In this document: positions 15,493-24,687 of the stretch, piece by piece | Layout: every line of letters begins with the position of its first letter | How positions within the stretch are numbered: the stretch's first letter is position 1 | Notes under the pieces: model-generated | Databases searched by the model: none | Seen by the model: the letters and a program-made list of their open reading frames with translations, nothing else | What the model was told of the DNA's origin: nothing | Translations under genes and position numbers: made by a program | Assembly: GCF_043235035.1 (NCBI RefSeq) | Contig: NZ_JAZAQF010000086.1 | Coordinates: 1-64,000, forward strand | Origin: CACIAM-69d sp001698445 | GTDB taxonomy: Bacteria; Cyanobacteriota; Cyanobacteriia; CACIAM-69d | Direction of reading: 5' to 3' | DNA: 64,000 nucleotides

Positions 15493-17712
15493 CTAGGGGC
15501 TGTTTTTGGGTTTGGAATCAGCTTGAAACGGTTGCAAAATTGCTTGGGTTTCCGGGTTGTAGAGCCGGAGATAATTCCAATAATTGCCCAACACGTTTTC
15601 CACATAGCCGCGCGTTTCCGAAAAGGGAATCTGCTCCACAAATCGATCGAGATCCGCCGTGCCAAATTGCTTCACCCAGCGGTTCACATTGCCCGGCCCG
15701 GCGTTGTAGGCGGCCACGGCTAGCAGACTGTTGTTGTCATATTCCCGGTGGGTATAGTCCAAAAACCAAGTGCCGAGTTTGATGTTGTCCGGGGGATTTT
15801 CCAGGGTGTAATCCTTGAAGCCGATTTTGTTGGCTACCCATTCGCCCGTGGAAGGCAACACCTGCATTAAGCCCACGGCATTGGCGATCGAGCGAATGTC
15901 GCGCTCAAAGTGAGACTCTTGGCGAATTAACCCCAACACGAGGGCCGGATTCAGGTTTTGGGCCCGGGCCCCGGCGGCGATCGCATCCCAATAGGGACGG
16001 GGATAGAGCCGCCGCCAATAGTTCAGGTCTCGACGGGCGGCTGCAAACTGTTCCCGATCGCCCGGTTCCTCTCGCCACCGCAAATTGGCCAGGGCAAAAA
16101 GACCGGCTAAATAATCGCCATTGCCCAGTCGCAACGTGCCGTCCGTATATTGCTCTGCAAAGGTGGGCTGGTTGCGGTTTTGGAATTCCGTTTGCCAATA
16201 GTCAAAGGCGGCGCGGTCTTGCTCCAGTTGATAGAGCGCTTGCAGGGTGGGCGATCCGGCGGGTAAGGGAGAGCGGGGCGGCGGCGGTTGCAGGGTGGGT
16301 TGCCCCGATCGAATGGTGGTGAAATCTCCGACCGGTAACCCCAACTTCACCGCCGATCGCCAGGCGTAGTAGGACTCGGGATACTGTTGCAGGGTGTGGC
16401 GGTAGGCCGCTTGGGCGGCCGCTTGGTCTCCCAACTGGGCGGCCCATTGCCCGGCCCAAAAGCTGGCCCGGGGGGCATCTTCATGCTCAGGGTTCTGTTG
16501 CACCAGGGCGATCGCCCATTGGCGGGCCGCTTGGGGGCTGGTGGTGGCGGCTTCTTCGGCCAGTTGCCAGCGCAAATCGCCGGCCGCGTCGCTGTTGCTG
16601 AAGGTTTTGAAGAGTCGATCGCGATCGGCCGTGGTGGGCTGTTGCTGATTTTTCAGGATCCGCACTCGCTCCAGCAGGGCCCGAGGGGCATGGTTGGGGT
16701 TGGCCAGGGCGCGATCGAGCAGGGCCAAACCTTCGGCCGGCGGCACTAACCGGGCCAAACGGGTCATGCCAAAGGCCGCTTCTGGAGCTTGGGGAAATTG
16801 CTGAATCAGACGACGATAGCGGGCGATCGCCTCGGGCCGTTTGCCGCCCAGTTGCGCCCCCCGCCCGGCCCGATAGGCATGGAGGGGGTTAGGGGTGGCT
16901 TTGGCGTAGGCATCACCGGCCTTGGCGTATTGACGACGATCCCAATAAATCCGCCCGATCGTGGCCCAATCGGCGGGGGTGATGGCGGTGGCGAACTGAC
17001 TTTCTAAGGGCCCCAGATAGTTGCCCACGTCCCGCGCATCGGGGGCATGGCGCAATAGATATAGGAACCAGTCGGGGCGATCGGGTGTTTGGGCTAACCG
17101 TTGCTTGGCTACCGCGATCGCCCGGGGATGCGATTTCCAGGGAGAATCGGCTGCCACCAGGCGATCGAGCCACTTTGGATCCTGTTGACCCAACCCATAG
17201 AGCGCTTCCGCCGTGGCCGGATCCTGGGGAAATTGCTTCAGCAGGGTTTGCCAGGTTTGGCTGGCCCCAGCCCGATCGCCCCCTTGGAGTTGCGCCTTGG
17301 CCCGCAGGGCCAACACCGGAGCCAACAGCACCGGATCATCAGCATTTTCCAGCCACTTCAGGGCCGTTGCATGGTCTTTGACGCTCAGGGCTTCCGTGGC
17401 CAACACATAGCGTGCCCCCGATCGAGTCAAGGAGTTGGCCGATTCCGCCAACTCTGTCAGGGGAGGCACTTTGGCCGCTTTGGGATCCTTGGCCTCGGGA
17501 CTGGGCGTTTCTTGGTGAATTCGGGCCGCGGCCACTTCGGCTAATCCCGTTGTGGGAGGCTGGTTAGCCTGACGATTAGCCAACCAATCTCCCATGGGCG
17601 ACAGGGCCGCACCAACCCCCAAGGCCACGGCTCCCGCAGCCCCCAAACCCACCACCCAGGGGCGATCGCGCCACAGGTGACGTAAACCCACTGTCCAAGT
17701 TGCAAACTTCAC
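15493..17712 (-). CDS. Soluble lytic murein transglycosylase (Slt family)
   Basis: A protein of about 739 aa with an N-terminal membrane anchor or signal (WVVGLGAAGAVALGVGAAL). A long alpha-superhelical TPR-like region follows (about 100-560). The C-terminal SLT domain (about 580-715) has GLIRQESHF, with the catalytic Glu, and then AVGLMQVLPSTGEW and AAYNAGPGNV. It cleaves peptidoglycan between MurNAc and GlcNAc to give anhydro ends, in the periplasm. I chose a GTG at 17712 with a GAGG box six bases before it. An upstream TTG at 17817 would put a Gly-rich tail inside the GNAT gene. Confidence 0.85.
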   Translation of the reverse strand: MKFATWTVGLRHLWRDRPWVVGLGAAGAVALGVGAALSPMGDWLANRQANQPPTTGLAEVAAARIHQETPSPEAKDPKAAKVPPLTELAESANSLTRSGARYVLATEALSVKDHATALKWLENADDPVLLAPVLALRAKAQLQGGDRAGASQTWQTLLKQFPQDPATAEALYGLGQQDPKWLDRLVAADSPWKSHPRAIAVAKQRLAQTPDRPDWFLYLLRHAPDARDVGNYLGPLESQFATAITPADWATIGRIYWDRRQYAKAGDAYAKATPNPLHAYRAGRGAQLGGKRPEAIARYRRLIQQFPQAPEAAFGMTRLARLVPPAEGLALLDRALANPNHAPRALLERVRILKNQQQPTTADRDRLFKTFSNSDAAGDLRWQLAEEAATTSPQAARQWAIALVQQNPEHEDAPRASFWAGQWAAQLGDQAAAQAAYRHTLQQYPESYYAWRSAVKLGLPVGDFTTIRSGQPTLQPPPPRSPLPAGSPTLQALYQLEQDRAAFDYWQTEFQNRNQPTFAEQYTDGTLRLGNGDYLAGLFALANLRWREEPGDREQFAAARRDLNYWRRLYPRPYWDAIAAGARAQNLNPALVLGLIRQESHFERDIRSIANAVGLMQVLPSTGEWVANKIGFKDYTLENPPDNIKLGTWFLDYTHREYDNNSLLAVAAYNAGPGNVNRWVKQFGTADLDRFVEQIPFSETRGYVENVLGNYWNYLRLYNPETQAILQPFQADSKPKNSP

Positions 17713-17756
17713 GGCCAGCCTCGATCGCAAGACACCTAGCCATTGTGCCGCAGTCC

Positions 17757-18257
17757 CTAGGCCGATGTGGGCTGGGCCACCACCTCCGCCACCGGCACCA
17801 CCTCCGCCCCTTGACAAGCCGGCAAGGGTTCAATCAAGGGTTGATTCAACAACACCATCGTGGTGCTTTGGTTTTCCTGGAAACCAATCCGTTCATAAAA
17901 CGCCTGTTGATTGGTTGTCATTAAATAGACCCGCTCCACCCGGCAGAGTTGCGGGTGCGCCAAAACCGTTTGCACCAATTTGCGCCCAATGCCAGCCCCT
18001 TGATAGGTGGGATGAACCACCACATCCCAAATCGTGGCCCGATAGATGCCATCGGAAGTGGCCCGGGCAAACCCAATCAACCGATCGCCATCCCAAGCGC
18101 TAATGACCGGCAAACTGTTGGCCACGGCCAATTCCACGTCCTCTCGGCGGCGATCGCGCGCCCAAAATGCCGTGTCCTGAAACAGTTGATGGAGCTGGTC
18201 AAAATCAATCTCTTCGGCGCGATCGCGAAACTGAATATGGCTGCAATCGAGAGGCAT
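17757..18257 (-). CDS. GNAT-family N-acetyltransferase
   Basis: A 166-aa acetyltransferase. The acetyl-CoA site is visible as VVVHPTYQGAGIGRKLVQ (about residues 82-99, the Q/RxxGxG/A loop). It is followed by a YLMTTNQQAFYERIGF segment, with the Tyr that often acts as general acid. Substrate is unknown. ATG at 18257 is preferred to a longer form from 18332 that adds a Cys-rich, unlikely N-terminus. The stop lies 44 bp before the transglycosylase start, and both genes read the same way, so they may be cotranscribed. Confidence 0.8.
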   Translation of the reverse strand: MPLDCSHIQFRDRAEEIDFDQLHQLFQDTAFWARDRRREDVELAVANSLPVISAWDGDRLIGFARATSDGIYRATIWDVVVHPTYQGAGIGRKLVQTVLAHPQLCRVERVYLMTTNQQAFYERIGFQENQSTTMVLLNQPLIEPLPACQGAEVVPVAEVVAQPTSA

Positions 18258-20203
18258 GGCAGTCGCAGGCAAACAACGACAATTGCAGTTGATGGTAAAC
18301 GACCCATCCCAACTTTGGCAGCGTCCTGGCACACGGAAATGCAGCCAGGTTCGATCGGCTCAAAACGCTTTCCCAAATTCCTTGCTCCGAAGCCTGGCCC
18401 TAATCAGTCTCTAACCCGTTCCTAATCGATCCCTAACTTGTCTCTGGTAGGGTGCTGGGCAATGGCTGCCGGGAATGTATCGCCCCCCGCCAGCGCCCGA
18501 TCGCGCCCTTGATCCCGACTCGATCCAAAAGCTGGGATCAACAAGCCGGGATCAGCCTTTGCCGCAACATCTGAAATATGAAGGGCGATCGCGTTAATTT
18601 TCCCCAACCCGCTAGCAAGCACTATTGGGTTCATAACCATTTGTAAGCAAATCGCAATTAAAAAGCCCCATTTTTGACTTCTTTATTGCTATAGATCGCA
18701 TTTTTTTACAGTTGCGAATTATTTCCACCTATGGGGATCAAACCCATTAAAATCAAATCAGTTAGCGCTAGATAGCCTAGTTAGTTAACTCTCTTAACCA
18801 TCGTTTCAAGTTATTGCCTCGTTTCGTAGAGGGCTACATAAACCTTGTGGCTCTGTTCGTTAACCAAAACCCCAGTGGTTTTGATGGGCTTGTAACATGC
18901 AGCATTGTCATTGATTCTGAATCAGAATCCCCTCGGAAGTCTTAGTTGGCTAAAATAATCATTAGCCAATTCGTTAGCCAATTAGTTAGCTCAGTTAAAG
19001 CGCAGTTGGTTATCCGTCTTTCGCAGTTGGCTTGTCACGATTTTGCGGTTCGCTGTTTCTCATTGATCGTTTGATCAGTCAGTTCTTGCTTGTTTTGTGG
19101 AACTGCTGGCAACTGAAGACAGGCTTTCTCGGCTTTTCGACCTTGATGATGTTGATGGCTGGCTTGAGTTCTGATTAACTCGCTGGCTCCGCTGAACATC
19201 ACGGGTCACCCTTTCGATATCTCAAAATCTCAAACATTTCGCCTCAAATATTTCTGATGACTTAGGAGGTTCCCTAATTCCTCTCTGATTGCTGTTTGAT
19301 TTTGATTTGACTTGCATTTGACTTGTATTTGACGACGATTGATGGTGTTGAATTTTGGTTGGGCTTGGTTTGACGAAAACTGGATTAAGTCGTTTTCAGT
19401 CTCAAAGATTCAGTTGGAAAGATTCAGTCGGTCTGAATTCGCCTAATGCCAAGCCCCCATTCCACCATCCAATTCTCAAGTATCGGCCATGAGCATGGTG
19501 ATCTGAGGCTCAAAACAAGACCGGAAACGGCCATGTCGGCAACCGCTGGAGCACTGTCCTAGCAATCGCCAGCCCAAGCATTGGCCTCGATTTGGTCAAA
19601 GGGTTTGGGTCGCCTGTGTCGGTTGCAAGCCTGCCCATGGCAACGTTTGTTGTTGATGTTTCTGAGGTTTTTGAACGTTTCTTGCCAGAAGCTTTCCTGC
19701 CGAAGGCTTGCTGTTGAATTCCGAACTGTTTCCATTGTCGAATTGCGTCCAATTATTTCAATTGAAAATTCAATTGAATTCTGAAGGTTCATTCCATTAG
19801 CTGAATTAGCCGAGTCAGTCGGCTGAACATTGGGAGCTTGCTAGATCAAATCTCGAACGTCGAATCTCGAATCTCGAACCTTGACTAAAAACTGAATACT
19901 GATCGAAGAATCCTGATCGAAAGGGGATTGATATTGATCGAGTTCGGGTTGGGGCCTTGAGTCCTGAACGAACGCTAACCGAATGCTAATTGTACATTAG
20001 CTGATCAATTCGAGGCTTTAAGTCCTGAGAAATTGCTAATTACAAATTGGCTAGTTGAACACAGATCGAACGCTGATCAAATACTGATCAAACATTGCTT
20101 GAATAATGGATCAAAGAGCCACCCTCATCGGGTGGTTTCTTTTTGGGATGATTTGCTGGGAGATGATTTGCTGGGAATTAGCCACAGCTTCCTGGAGGAG
20201 AAA
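18258..20203. other. 1.9-kb stretch without a convincing gene
   Basis: Short open frames here (for example at 18422-18640 and 19510-19792) have no recognisable product and unlikely composition, so I leave them out. The DNA is AT-rich and contains clustered short repeats of the form ttagccaatt / gttagctc around 18950-19000 and many gaatctcgaa or tgatcaaa-like words near 19840-20100. It ends in a good hairpin with a T-run on the + strand at 20114-20144. A + strand non-coding RNA ending there is possible. It does not look like RNase P RNA, tmRNA or a tRNA cluster. Confidence 0.6.
20114..20144 (+). terminator. Rho-independent terminator (hairpin plus T-run)
   Basis: ccaccc-tcatc-gggtgg (20119-20135) is followed by tttcttttt. 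No + strand gene precedes it, so it would end an unannotated transcript. On the minus strand it lies 60 bp beyond the end of the GTPase gene, where the following bases CTCTTTG are a weaker tract. Confidence 0.65.
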
Positions 20204-21808
20204 TTAGGAGTTCGGAGAGGTGCGATCGGGCGGCTTTGGTTGCGGCGCAGTTTCTTGGGCGATCGGTTGCACCACTTTCGCGATCGCCTGTTGCACAAAC
20301 CGTTTTACAAACTGATCGCGTTGTTCTAGCTGAAACTGTTTTTTGACCACTTCGCTAATGCCACCATCGCCCCAATCTTGATCGTGACGAAAATATTCAA
20401 TGAAACTGCGGCCGGCAATGCGGGTTAAATAGGCCGCTGTCACCGCTTGGATGGCTCGGCTGATGATGGCAGTAGCGATGTTCACTTGGAGCGCAGTAGT
20501 CAAAATCCCCATGGCTCCCTTGACAATGCCCAAGCCGGTCATGGTTTTGGCGAGGGACAGGGCCAACTCCTGCGCCCGATCGCCACTTAAGTTGCAGCCA
20601 TAAACCTTGCCCAACTCCAAAATCATCTGGGCATTGACCGCCGCCGTGGCCAGCAAATCCACCACCGGAATAGGCGTGACGGCCACGGCTCCCGCCCCCA
20701 GCCACTGATAGCGATCGACCACGGCTTCGGCCTGTCGTCGTCGCTGGGCATCAATGAGTTGGCGGGCCCGATCGCTCAAGCGCTGGGCTTGCAGCAACAT
20801 ATTGTCCGCAATCAATTCTTCCCCTTCGGCCCGCAACACCGCCACGATCCGCCGAATCAGGGGCATAATTTCCGGGTCGGGGGTCAGGGTTTCCCCGTTG
20901 GGCAACCGCACCGCCGCCGGCCGCGCCGCGATCGGGACAATATCCGCCGTGGGGAGCTGTTCTGCCAACCGTTCCCGCAACTTGGCCAAAATCGCCGTGC
21001 GATCGGCCTCGGGGTAGCGATCGGTTTTGTTGAACGCCAGCAGCGATCGCTTCCCGATCGCCAACAACTGTTGCAATGGCTCCAATTCCGACTGCTGCAA
21101 GTCGCCTTCCACCACAAAAATCAGCAAGTCCGCTTCAGCCGCCAGCCGCCGTGCCTGGCGATCGCGCTGGGTTCCCGCCACCCCCGCTTCCAAAATGCCC
21201 GGCGTATCCGTAATCAACACGGCGCGATCAATTTCCGGCAACGCCAGCCGATAGGTTTCACCCTCTTCCGTTGTGCCCATGGTGGGGCCAATGGTTCCGG
21301 CCACCCGTCCCAGCAGGGCATTCACCAAGGAAGTTTTGCCCGCTGACCCCGTGCCAAACACCACCAACAACAACTCGCCCCGGGCCAAGCTGCTTTCAAT
21401 TTCGCGCGATCGATCCAACAGGGCCTGCCGCGCCACCCGATCGCGAATTAAGTCCACCTGGGCCCGCACGGCCTCCAGCGCCGCGCCGGCCGCTTCGGTT
21501 TTCACTTCGGAAACGGTGGGGTTGGGTTCCGGCGGAGTGGGGGGCGTTTGTCCGGTGATCGATCGTTGGGTCACCTGCCAGAGCGATCGCCAATCTTGGG
21601 GCCAATCCAGGGGCCGCACATACCGAAAAAACGCCACCAGCAAGGCCCCCAACAGGGCCAAGGTCAACAGGACGACCACCGGCCCCAAAAATGGGGCTGT
21701 CCAACTCACCTGCCAGTAGAGCTGTTGCAGGGCGCTGACGAGCCAGAGCACCAGCGCCAAGATGACGCAAAGCCCAGTCAGGACAACAATAAAGCGAGTT
21801 AGGGTCAC
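20204..21808 (-). CDS. Membrane-associated GTPase with DUF697 domain
   Basis: A 534-aa protein. Two N-terminal membrane segments (about residues 5-27 and 40-62) are followed by a small-GTPase domain: P-loop GTGSAGKTS (about 152-160), G3 DTPG in LITDTPGI (about 201), and G4 NKTD in LLAFNKTD (about 260). The C-terminal part (about 330-480) matches the DUF697/YcjF-type region, with hydrophobic stretches such as AGAVAVTPIPVVDLLATAAV. Cyanobacteria carry several such proteins and their role is not known; they may act on membranes in stress. A hairpin with a T-run lies beyond its end. Confidence 0.85.
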   Translation of the reverse strand: MTLTRFIVVLTGLCVILALVLWLVSALQQLYWQVSWTAPFLGPVVVLLTLALLGALLVAFFRYVRPLDWPQDWRSLWQVTQRSITGQTPPTPPEPNPTVSEVKTEAAGAALEAVRAQVDLIRDRVARQALLDRSREIESSLARGELLLVVFGTGSAGKTSLVNALLGRVAGTIGPTMGTTEEGETYRLALPEIDRAVLITDTPGILEAGVAGTQRDRQARRLAAEADLLIFVVEGDLQQSELEPLQQLLAIGKRSLLAFNKTDRYPEADRTAILAKLRERLAEQLPTADIVPIAARPAAVRLPNGETLTPDPEIMPLIRRIVAVLRAEGEELIADNMLLQAQRLSDRARQLIDAQRRRQAEAVVDRYQWLGAGAVAVTPIPVVDLLATAAVNAQMILELGKVYGCNLSGDRAQELALSLAKTMTGLGIVKGAMGILTTALQVNIATAIISRAIQAVTAAYLTRIAGRSFIEYFRHDQDWGDGGISEVVKKQFQLEQRDQFVKRFVQQAIAKVVQPIAQETAPQPKPPDRTSPNS

Positions 21809-21844
21809 GAGAGTTGGGTGATGGCTCCACCAAATTTTGTTTCC

Positions 21845-22291
21845 CTAACCAATACCATCAATTTCAATGGTCATGGCCTGGGCAAAATCGAAGGGTGGCG
21901 CGATCGGGAACGTGTCAATGGCTAATCGCGTTTCGGCTGCGGCTTGCTTGCGGGCTTTGGCATAACCTTTGGCAACGGCTGCCGCCAGCCAAGGTTGGAA
22001 GCTGGGGTTATCTTCCAGCAATTCTTCAATTTCGATGCGAGCATTTTGAATCGACAATTCCCAAGAGCGCGATCGTCTTTGGGGTTGGTGTTGCCACTTC
22101 AAGAGGTGGAGATACAGCCGTGCAATTTGGTTAACTAATGCAGCCCGTTGCGATGCCCCCAAACCCTCGATTTCCTCAATCAAATGTTCAAGATCTAGTT
22201 CTGTGAGTTGCCCAGTTTTCAGCAGTTTCACCTGTTGCTGAATCCAGCCATAATAGTCTGATTCATAGGTGATCGAATCAGTCGTATTCAT
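21845..22291 (-). CDS. DUF29 family protein
   Basis: A 148-aa protein with the DUF29 pattern: YESDYYGWIQQQVKLLKTG at the start, then LDLEHLIEEIEGLG and the helical HLLKWQHQPQRR. It ends with NPSFQPWLAAAVAKGYAKAR. The family is abundant in cyanobacteria and has no established function. It reads in the same direction as the GTPase gene, 36 bp upstream of it. Confidence 0.85.
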   Translation of the reverse strand: MNTTDSITYESDYYGWIQQQVKLLKTGQLTELDLEHLIEEIEGLGASQRAALVNQIARLYLHLLKWQHQPQRRSRSWELSIQNARIEIEELLEDNPSFQPWLAAAVAKGYAKARKQAAAETRLAIDTFPIAPPFDFAQAMTIEIDGIG

Positions 22292-22359
22292 AGGGCGATC
22301 GTTTGCAGTGAATACTGATTGATTAACAGTATTGTCCGTCTGGCCCCCACGATGTCAAC

Positions 22360-22551
22360 GTGGTGCTCTCGCAAGCACAATTTGCGGTCGCCATTGACGT
22401 GTCGCCAAGCACGGTAAGCAACTGGGAGAGGGGTAAATTTTCTAACCAGAAGTTTACCCTGCCTCAAATCAAGAGACTGATGGACATAACCGGCTGCTCG
22501 TTTGAAGAGATTCTGGCCGCGTTCGAGCCAGAGCAATGCGGATTGAACTGA
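22360..22551 (+). CDS. Small Cro/C1-type HTH protein, possibly N-terminally shortened
   Basis: The 63-aa product is nearly all HTH: LSQAQFAVAIDVSPSTVSNW then ERGKF, ending with MDITGCSFEEILAAF. The usual first helix (RELRE-like) is missing because a stop codon lies at 22324-22326. The likely start is GTG at 22360, or the adjacent GTG. It may be a complete mini-repressor or a remnant. A strong terminator follows at 22565-22601. It opens a run of small unknown genes up to 24076. Confidence 0.6.
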   Translation: MVLSQAQFAVAIDVSPSTVSNWERGKFSNQKFTLPQIKRLMDITGCSFEEILAAFEPEQCGLN

Positions 22552-22564
22552 TGCGCCATCCAGC

Positions 22565-22601
22565 AAAGCCCACCCGATCGGTCGAGTGGGCTTTGTTTTT
22601 T
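22565..22601 (+). terminator. Rho-independent terminator
   Basis: aaagcccac (22565-22573) pairs perfectly with gtgggcttt (22586-22594), followed by gtttttt. It ends the small HTH gene and separates it from the next three genes. Confidence 0.8.
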
Positions 22602-22668
22602 GTGACTTCGATCGCCATCAGTGCTCACACTGGGCTGTAGAGTCTCGGCAGCATCAACGGTGACGGCA

Positions 22669-23052
22669 ATGGAAGACTTAGTGCTGACAGAACTCAAGGA
22701 AGCTCGCCGTAAGGGCTGGCGGCGAGTCAAGGAATTGGTTGGCGAGATGGCCGCTGAGTGGCTATCCCTAGACGAAGAAAACCCATCACCAGAAACCGAA
22801 GAGCGCCTAGAAAATTTGAAACAGCAAGCCTTTGAGCTGCTAGACACGCTCATCCCTGACTGCGGGTGGATTCGCTATGGGGTCTACGATCCTGAAGATG
22901 GCAACGTTGGAATCGTGATGGTCAGAATTTGCCACAATGACGTGGATTTTTCGCGAAGTGAGTGCATCACCACACCGATCGTGCGTCCCGCCACCGAGTC
23001 ACCAGCGCCTGAGTCATCCGCGATCGACCTGCTGAAGGCCCTGGGGGAATAG
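22669..23052 (+). CDS. Hypothetical protein (127 aa)
   Basis: Not recognised. The N-terminal half is charged and helical (ELKEARRKGWRRVKELVGEM, LSLDEENPSPETEERLENL). The second half contains CGWIRYGVYDPEDGNVGIVM and a Pro/Ser/Glu-rich tail. No membrane segment or enzyme motif is seen. The ATG at 22669 is chosen; an earlier start at 22621 would add 16 weak residues. Its stop is immediately followed by the ATG of the next gene, which points to an operon with the two membrane proteins. Confidence 0.6.
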   Translation: MEDLVLTELKEARRKGWRRVKELVGEMAAEWLSLDEENPSPETEERLENLKQQAFELLDTLIPDCGWIRYGVYDPEDGNVGIVMVRICHNDVDFSRSECITTPIVRPATESPAPESSAIDLLKALGE

Positions 23053-23529
23053 ATGCGGGGAATCGTTGCGTTTTTCGCTTGGGCCGCCATGGGTGGGGCG
23101 ATCGGCTGGGGCTGGGCTGCAATCAAAGCCGCTCTAATCGCCAGTGACCCCGCCTGGGGGGGAGGATTCTACATACTCACCATCTTTGTTTGGCTGCTGA
23201 GCATCGCGGCTGGATGTGGACTCCTGGCGAGTTTTTTTTGGATGGAGCGCCGGGCAGCGATCGCCCTCGGACTTTTAGCCGTCTTCACCTGCGTCCTGGG
23301 CGAACTGACCCACGACTATCGGCGCTGGCTCTCAGCCCAGCCGCCCACCAAGCCCGCAGACCTCACCACACCACTCGCCTGGTGGTCGCAAGCCAGCAAC
23401 GAAGAAATCCAAAGCCGCAGTCGTCGCCGTGGCACGGTTGGCCTTCCCCGGTGGCTGGACTTGGGATTGCAATGGGGCATTGTCAGCTTTGTTGTAGGAG
23501 GGGCAATCGGCAAGCATTACGACGACTAA
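23053..23529 (+). CDS. Four-helix membrane protein, paralogue 1
   Basis: A 158-aa protein with three hydrophobic helices (about residues 5-27, 40-62, 68-86). A soluble part with DYRRWLSAQPP and LTTPLAWWSQ follows, then a fourth hydrophobic segment (about 138-152). I know no family for it. The same layout and the pattern DYxxWLxxQxPxxPxxLxTPLxWWSQ recur in the gene at 23579-24076, so the two are paralogues from a tandem duplication. It starts directly after the stop of the 127-aa gene. Confidence 0.65.
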   Translation: MRGIVAFFAWAAMGGAIGWGWAAIKAALIASDPAWGGGFYILTIFVWLLSIAAGCGLLASFFWMERRAAIALGLLAVFTCVLGELTHDYRRWLSAQPPTKPADLTTPLAWWSQASNEEIQSRSRRRGTVGLPRWLDLGLQWGIVSFVVGGAIGKHYDD

Positions 23530-23578
23530 TCGATCGCCGTAATGATGTTCCCTACGAAAGCTTACCCCCTGAATAGTT

Positions 23579-24076
23579 ATGCAAGGACTGACTGGATTTT
23601 TGGCTGTGTCTGTGGTCAACTATGTGATCGGACTGCTTGTGGCCTGGCTGCGCCGCCTGGTGCATCATCCATCGTTTCACCCGTTGGTGGGTGCAATTTT
23701 TGATGTTCTCGATCCCTATGTCACCGGATTTGTGTTGATTGCAATCCTGGCCGTTGTGAATGGGTCACTCCTGAAACGGTTTGGGCTTTGGGGTTTAGGT
23801 GCAATCTCAATCAGCATTTGGGGGTTCTTTCTCGCCTGGATGGCCAACCAAGTCAGCGACTATCACGCTTGGCTAGCCATCCAGTCGCCCAAGGCTCCTG
23901 ATGTCCTAAAAACACCCCTTTCATGGTGGTCACAGTCCGGGGAGAAAGAAGTCATTGGCTGGCACAACCGCCGCACCGGAGATTCAGTGCCGATGCCTTT
24001 GTGGGTGGCGCGTTCTCTGCAATTGGCGATCGGTTCCCTAGCGGTTGGCTTCAGCAGCACCAGCAACGACGATTAG
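23579..24076 (+). CDS. Four-helix membrane protein, paralogue 2
   Basis: A 165-aa protein with hydrophobic helices at about residues 7-27, 48-66 and 70-92. It carries the shared segment SDYHAWLAIQSP and LKTPLSWWSQ (about 95-125) and ends with a last hydrophobic stretch near 147-160. It lies 49 bp after paralogue 1. The region between the WWSQ motif and the last helix is basic in both (RRRGTV, HNRRTG). Function is unknown. A cytoplasmic or periplasmic loop that recognises something common to both proteins is a reasonable guess only. Confidence 0.65.
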   Translation: MQGLTGFLAVSVVNYVIGLLVAWLRRLVHHPSFHPLVGAIFDVLDPYVTGFVLIAILAVVNGSLLKRFGLWGLGAISISIWGFFLAWMANQVSDYHAWLAIQSPKAPDVLKTPLSWWSQSGEKEVIGWHNRRTGDSVPMPLWVARSLQLAIGSLAVGFSSTSNDD

Positions 24077-24156
24077 GCGATCGCTAGGATATGGCCGCGC
24101 ATGTCAACGTCAGTTCTAATGTTTTTCTGTGTGAGAAAAATCAAGAAAGACGTGAT

Positions 24157-24687
24157 CTAAGAACCGGATTCAACGCTCTGTTTACCAACCGGAATGAGAT
24201 AAATTGCGCCGGAGATGATGGTTAGGGCCACAGAAGCCCAGAAGAGACCGATCGCCCAAAGGGAGTAAGCATCCATCACTGGGGCCAACAACAGGGCGAT
24301 CGCGGCAATTTGGCTGACGGTTTTCAGTTTGCCCCAGAGGTTTGCCCCCGAAATGCTGGTTTGGTTCACGCGCCAACCGGCGATCGTCAGCTCCCGCGCC
24401 AAAATCACAAAAACGCCCCAAGCCGGAATCTGCCCCAGTTCCACCAACAGGAGCAGGGGAGCCAAAACCAGCAACTTATCGACCAACGGATCCAAAAATT
24501 TGCCCAAGTCTGTCACTTGGTTCAGCTTGCGGGCCAAGTATCCATCCAGCCAGTCTGTGCCCGCAGCCAACAGAAACACACCCAATGCCCACCAGCGATC
24601 GGCTGTGGTGGGTTCGCCGCTGAGCCACCACAACAATAGGGGCACGGCTGCCAACCGTGACACGGTGATCCAAGTGGGCAAATTCAC
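24157..24687 (-). CDS. pgsA: CDP-diacylglycerol--glycerol-3-phosphate 3-phosphatidyltransferase
   Basis: A 176-aa inner-membrane enzyme that makes phosphatidylglycerol-phosphate, the first step to phosphatidylglycerol, an essential thylakoid lipid. The CDP-alcohol phosphotransferase motif DGxxAR(x8)Gxxx D is visible in TDWLDGYLARKLNQVTDLGK and FLDPLVDK. About five hydrophobic helices are present. The start is the GTG at 24687 (VNLPTWITVSRL). It overlaps the nnr stop by four bases (GTGA), so the two genes are translationally coupled. Confidence 0.9.
   Translation of the reverse strand: MNLPTWITVSRLAAVPLLLWWLSGEPTTADRWWALGVFLLAAGTDWLDGYLARKLNQVTDLGKFLDPLVDKLLVLAPLLLLVELGQIPAWGVFVILARELTIAGWRVNQTSISGANLWGKLKTVSQIAAIALLLAPVMDAYSLWAIGLFWASVALTIISGAIYLIPVGKQSVESGS

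Noticed and set aside
18422..18640. 72-codon minus-strand frame and several similar ones up to 19792
   Set aside because: No ribosome-binding site, no recognisable product, and located in repeat-rich AT-rich DNA.
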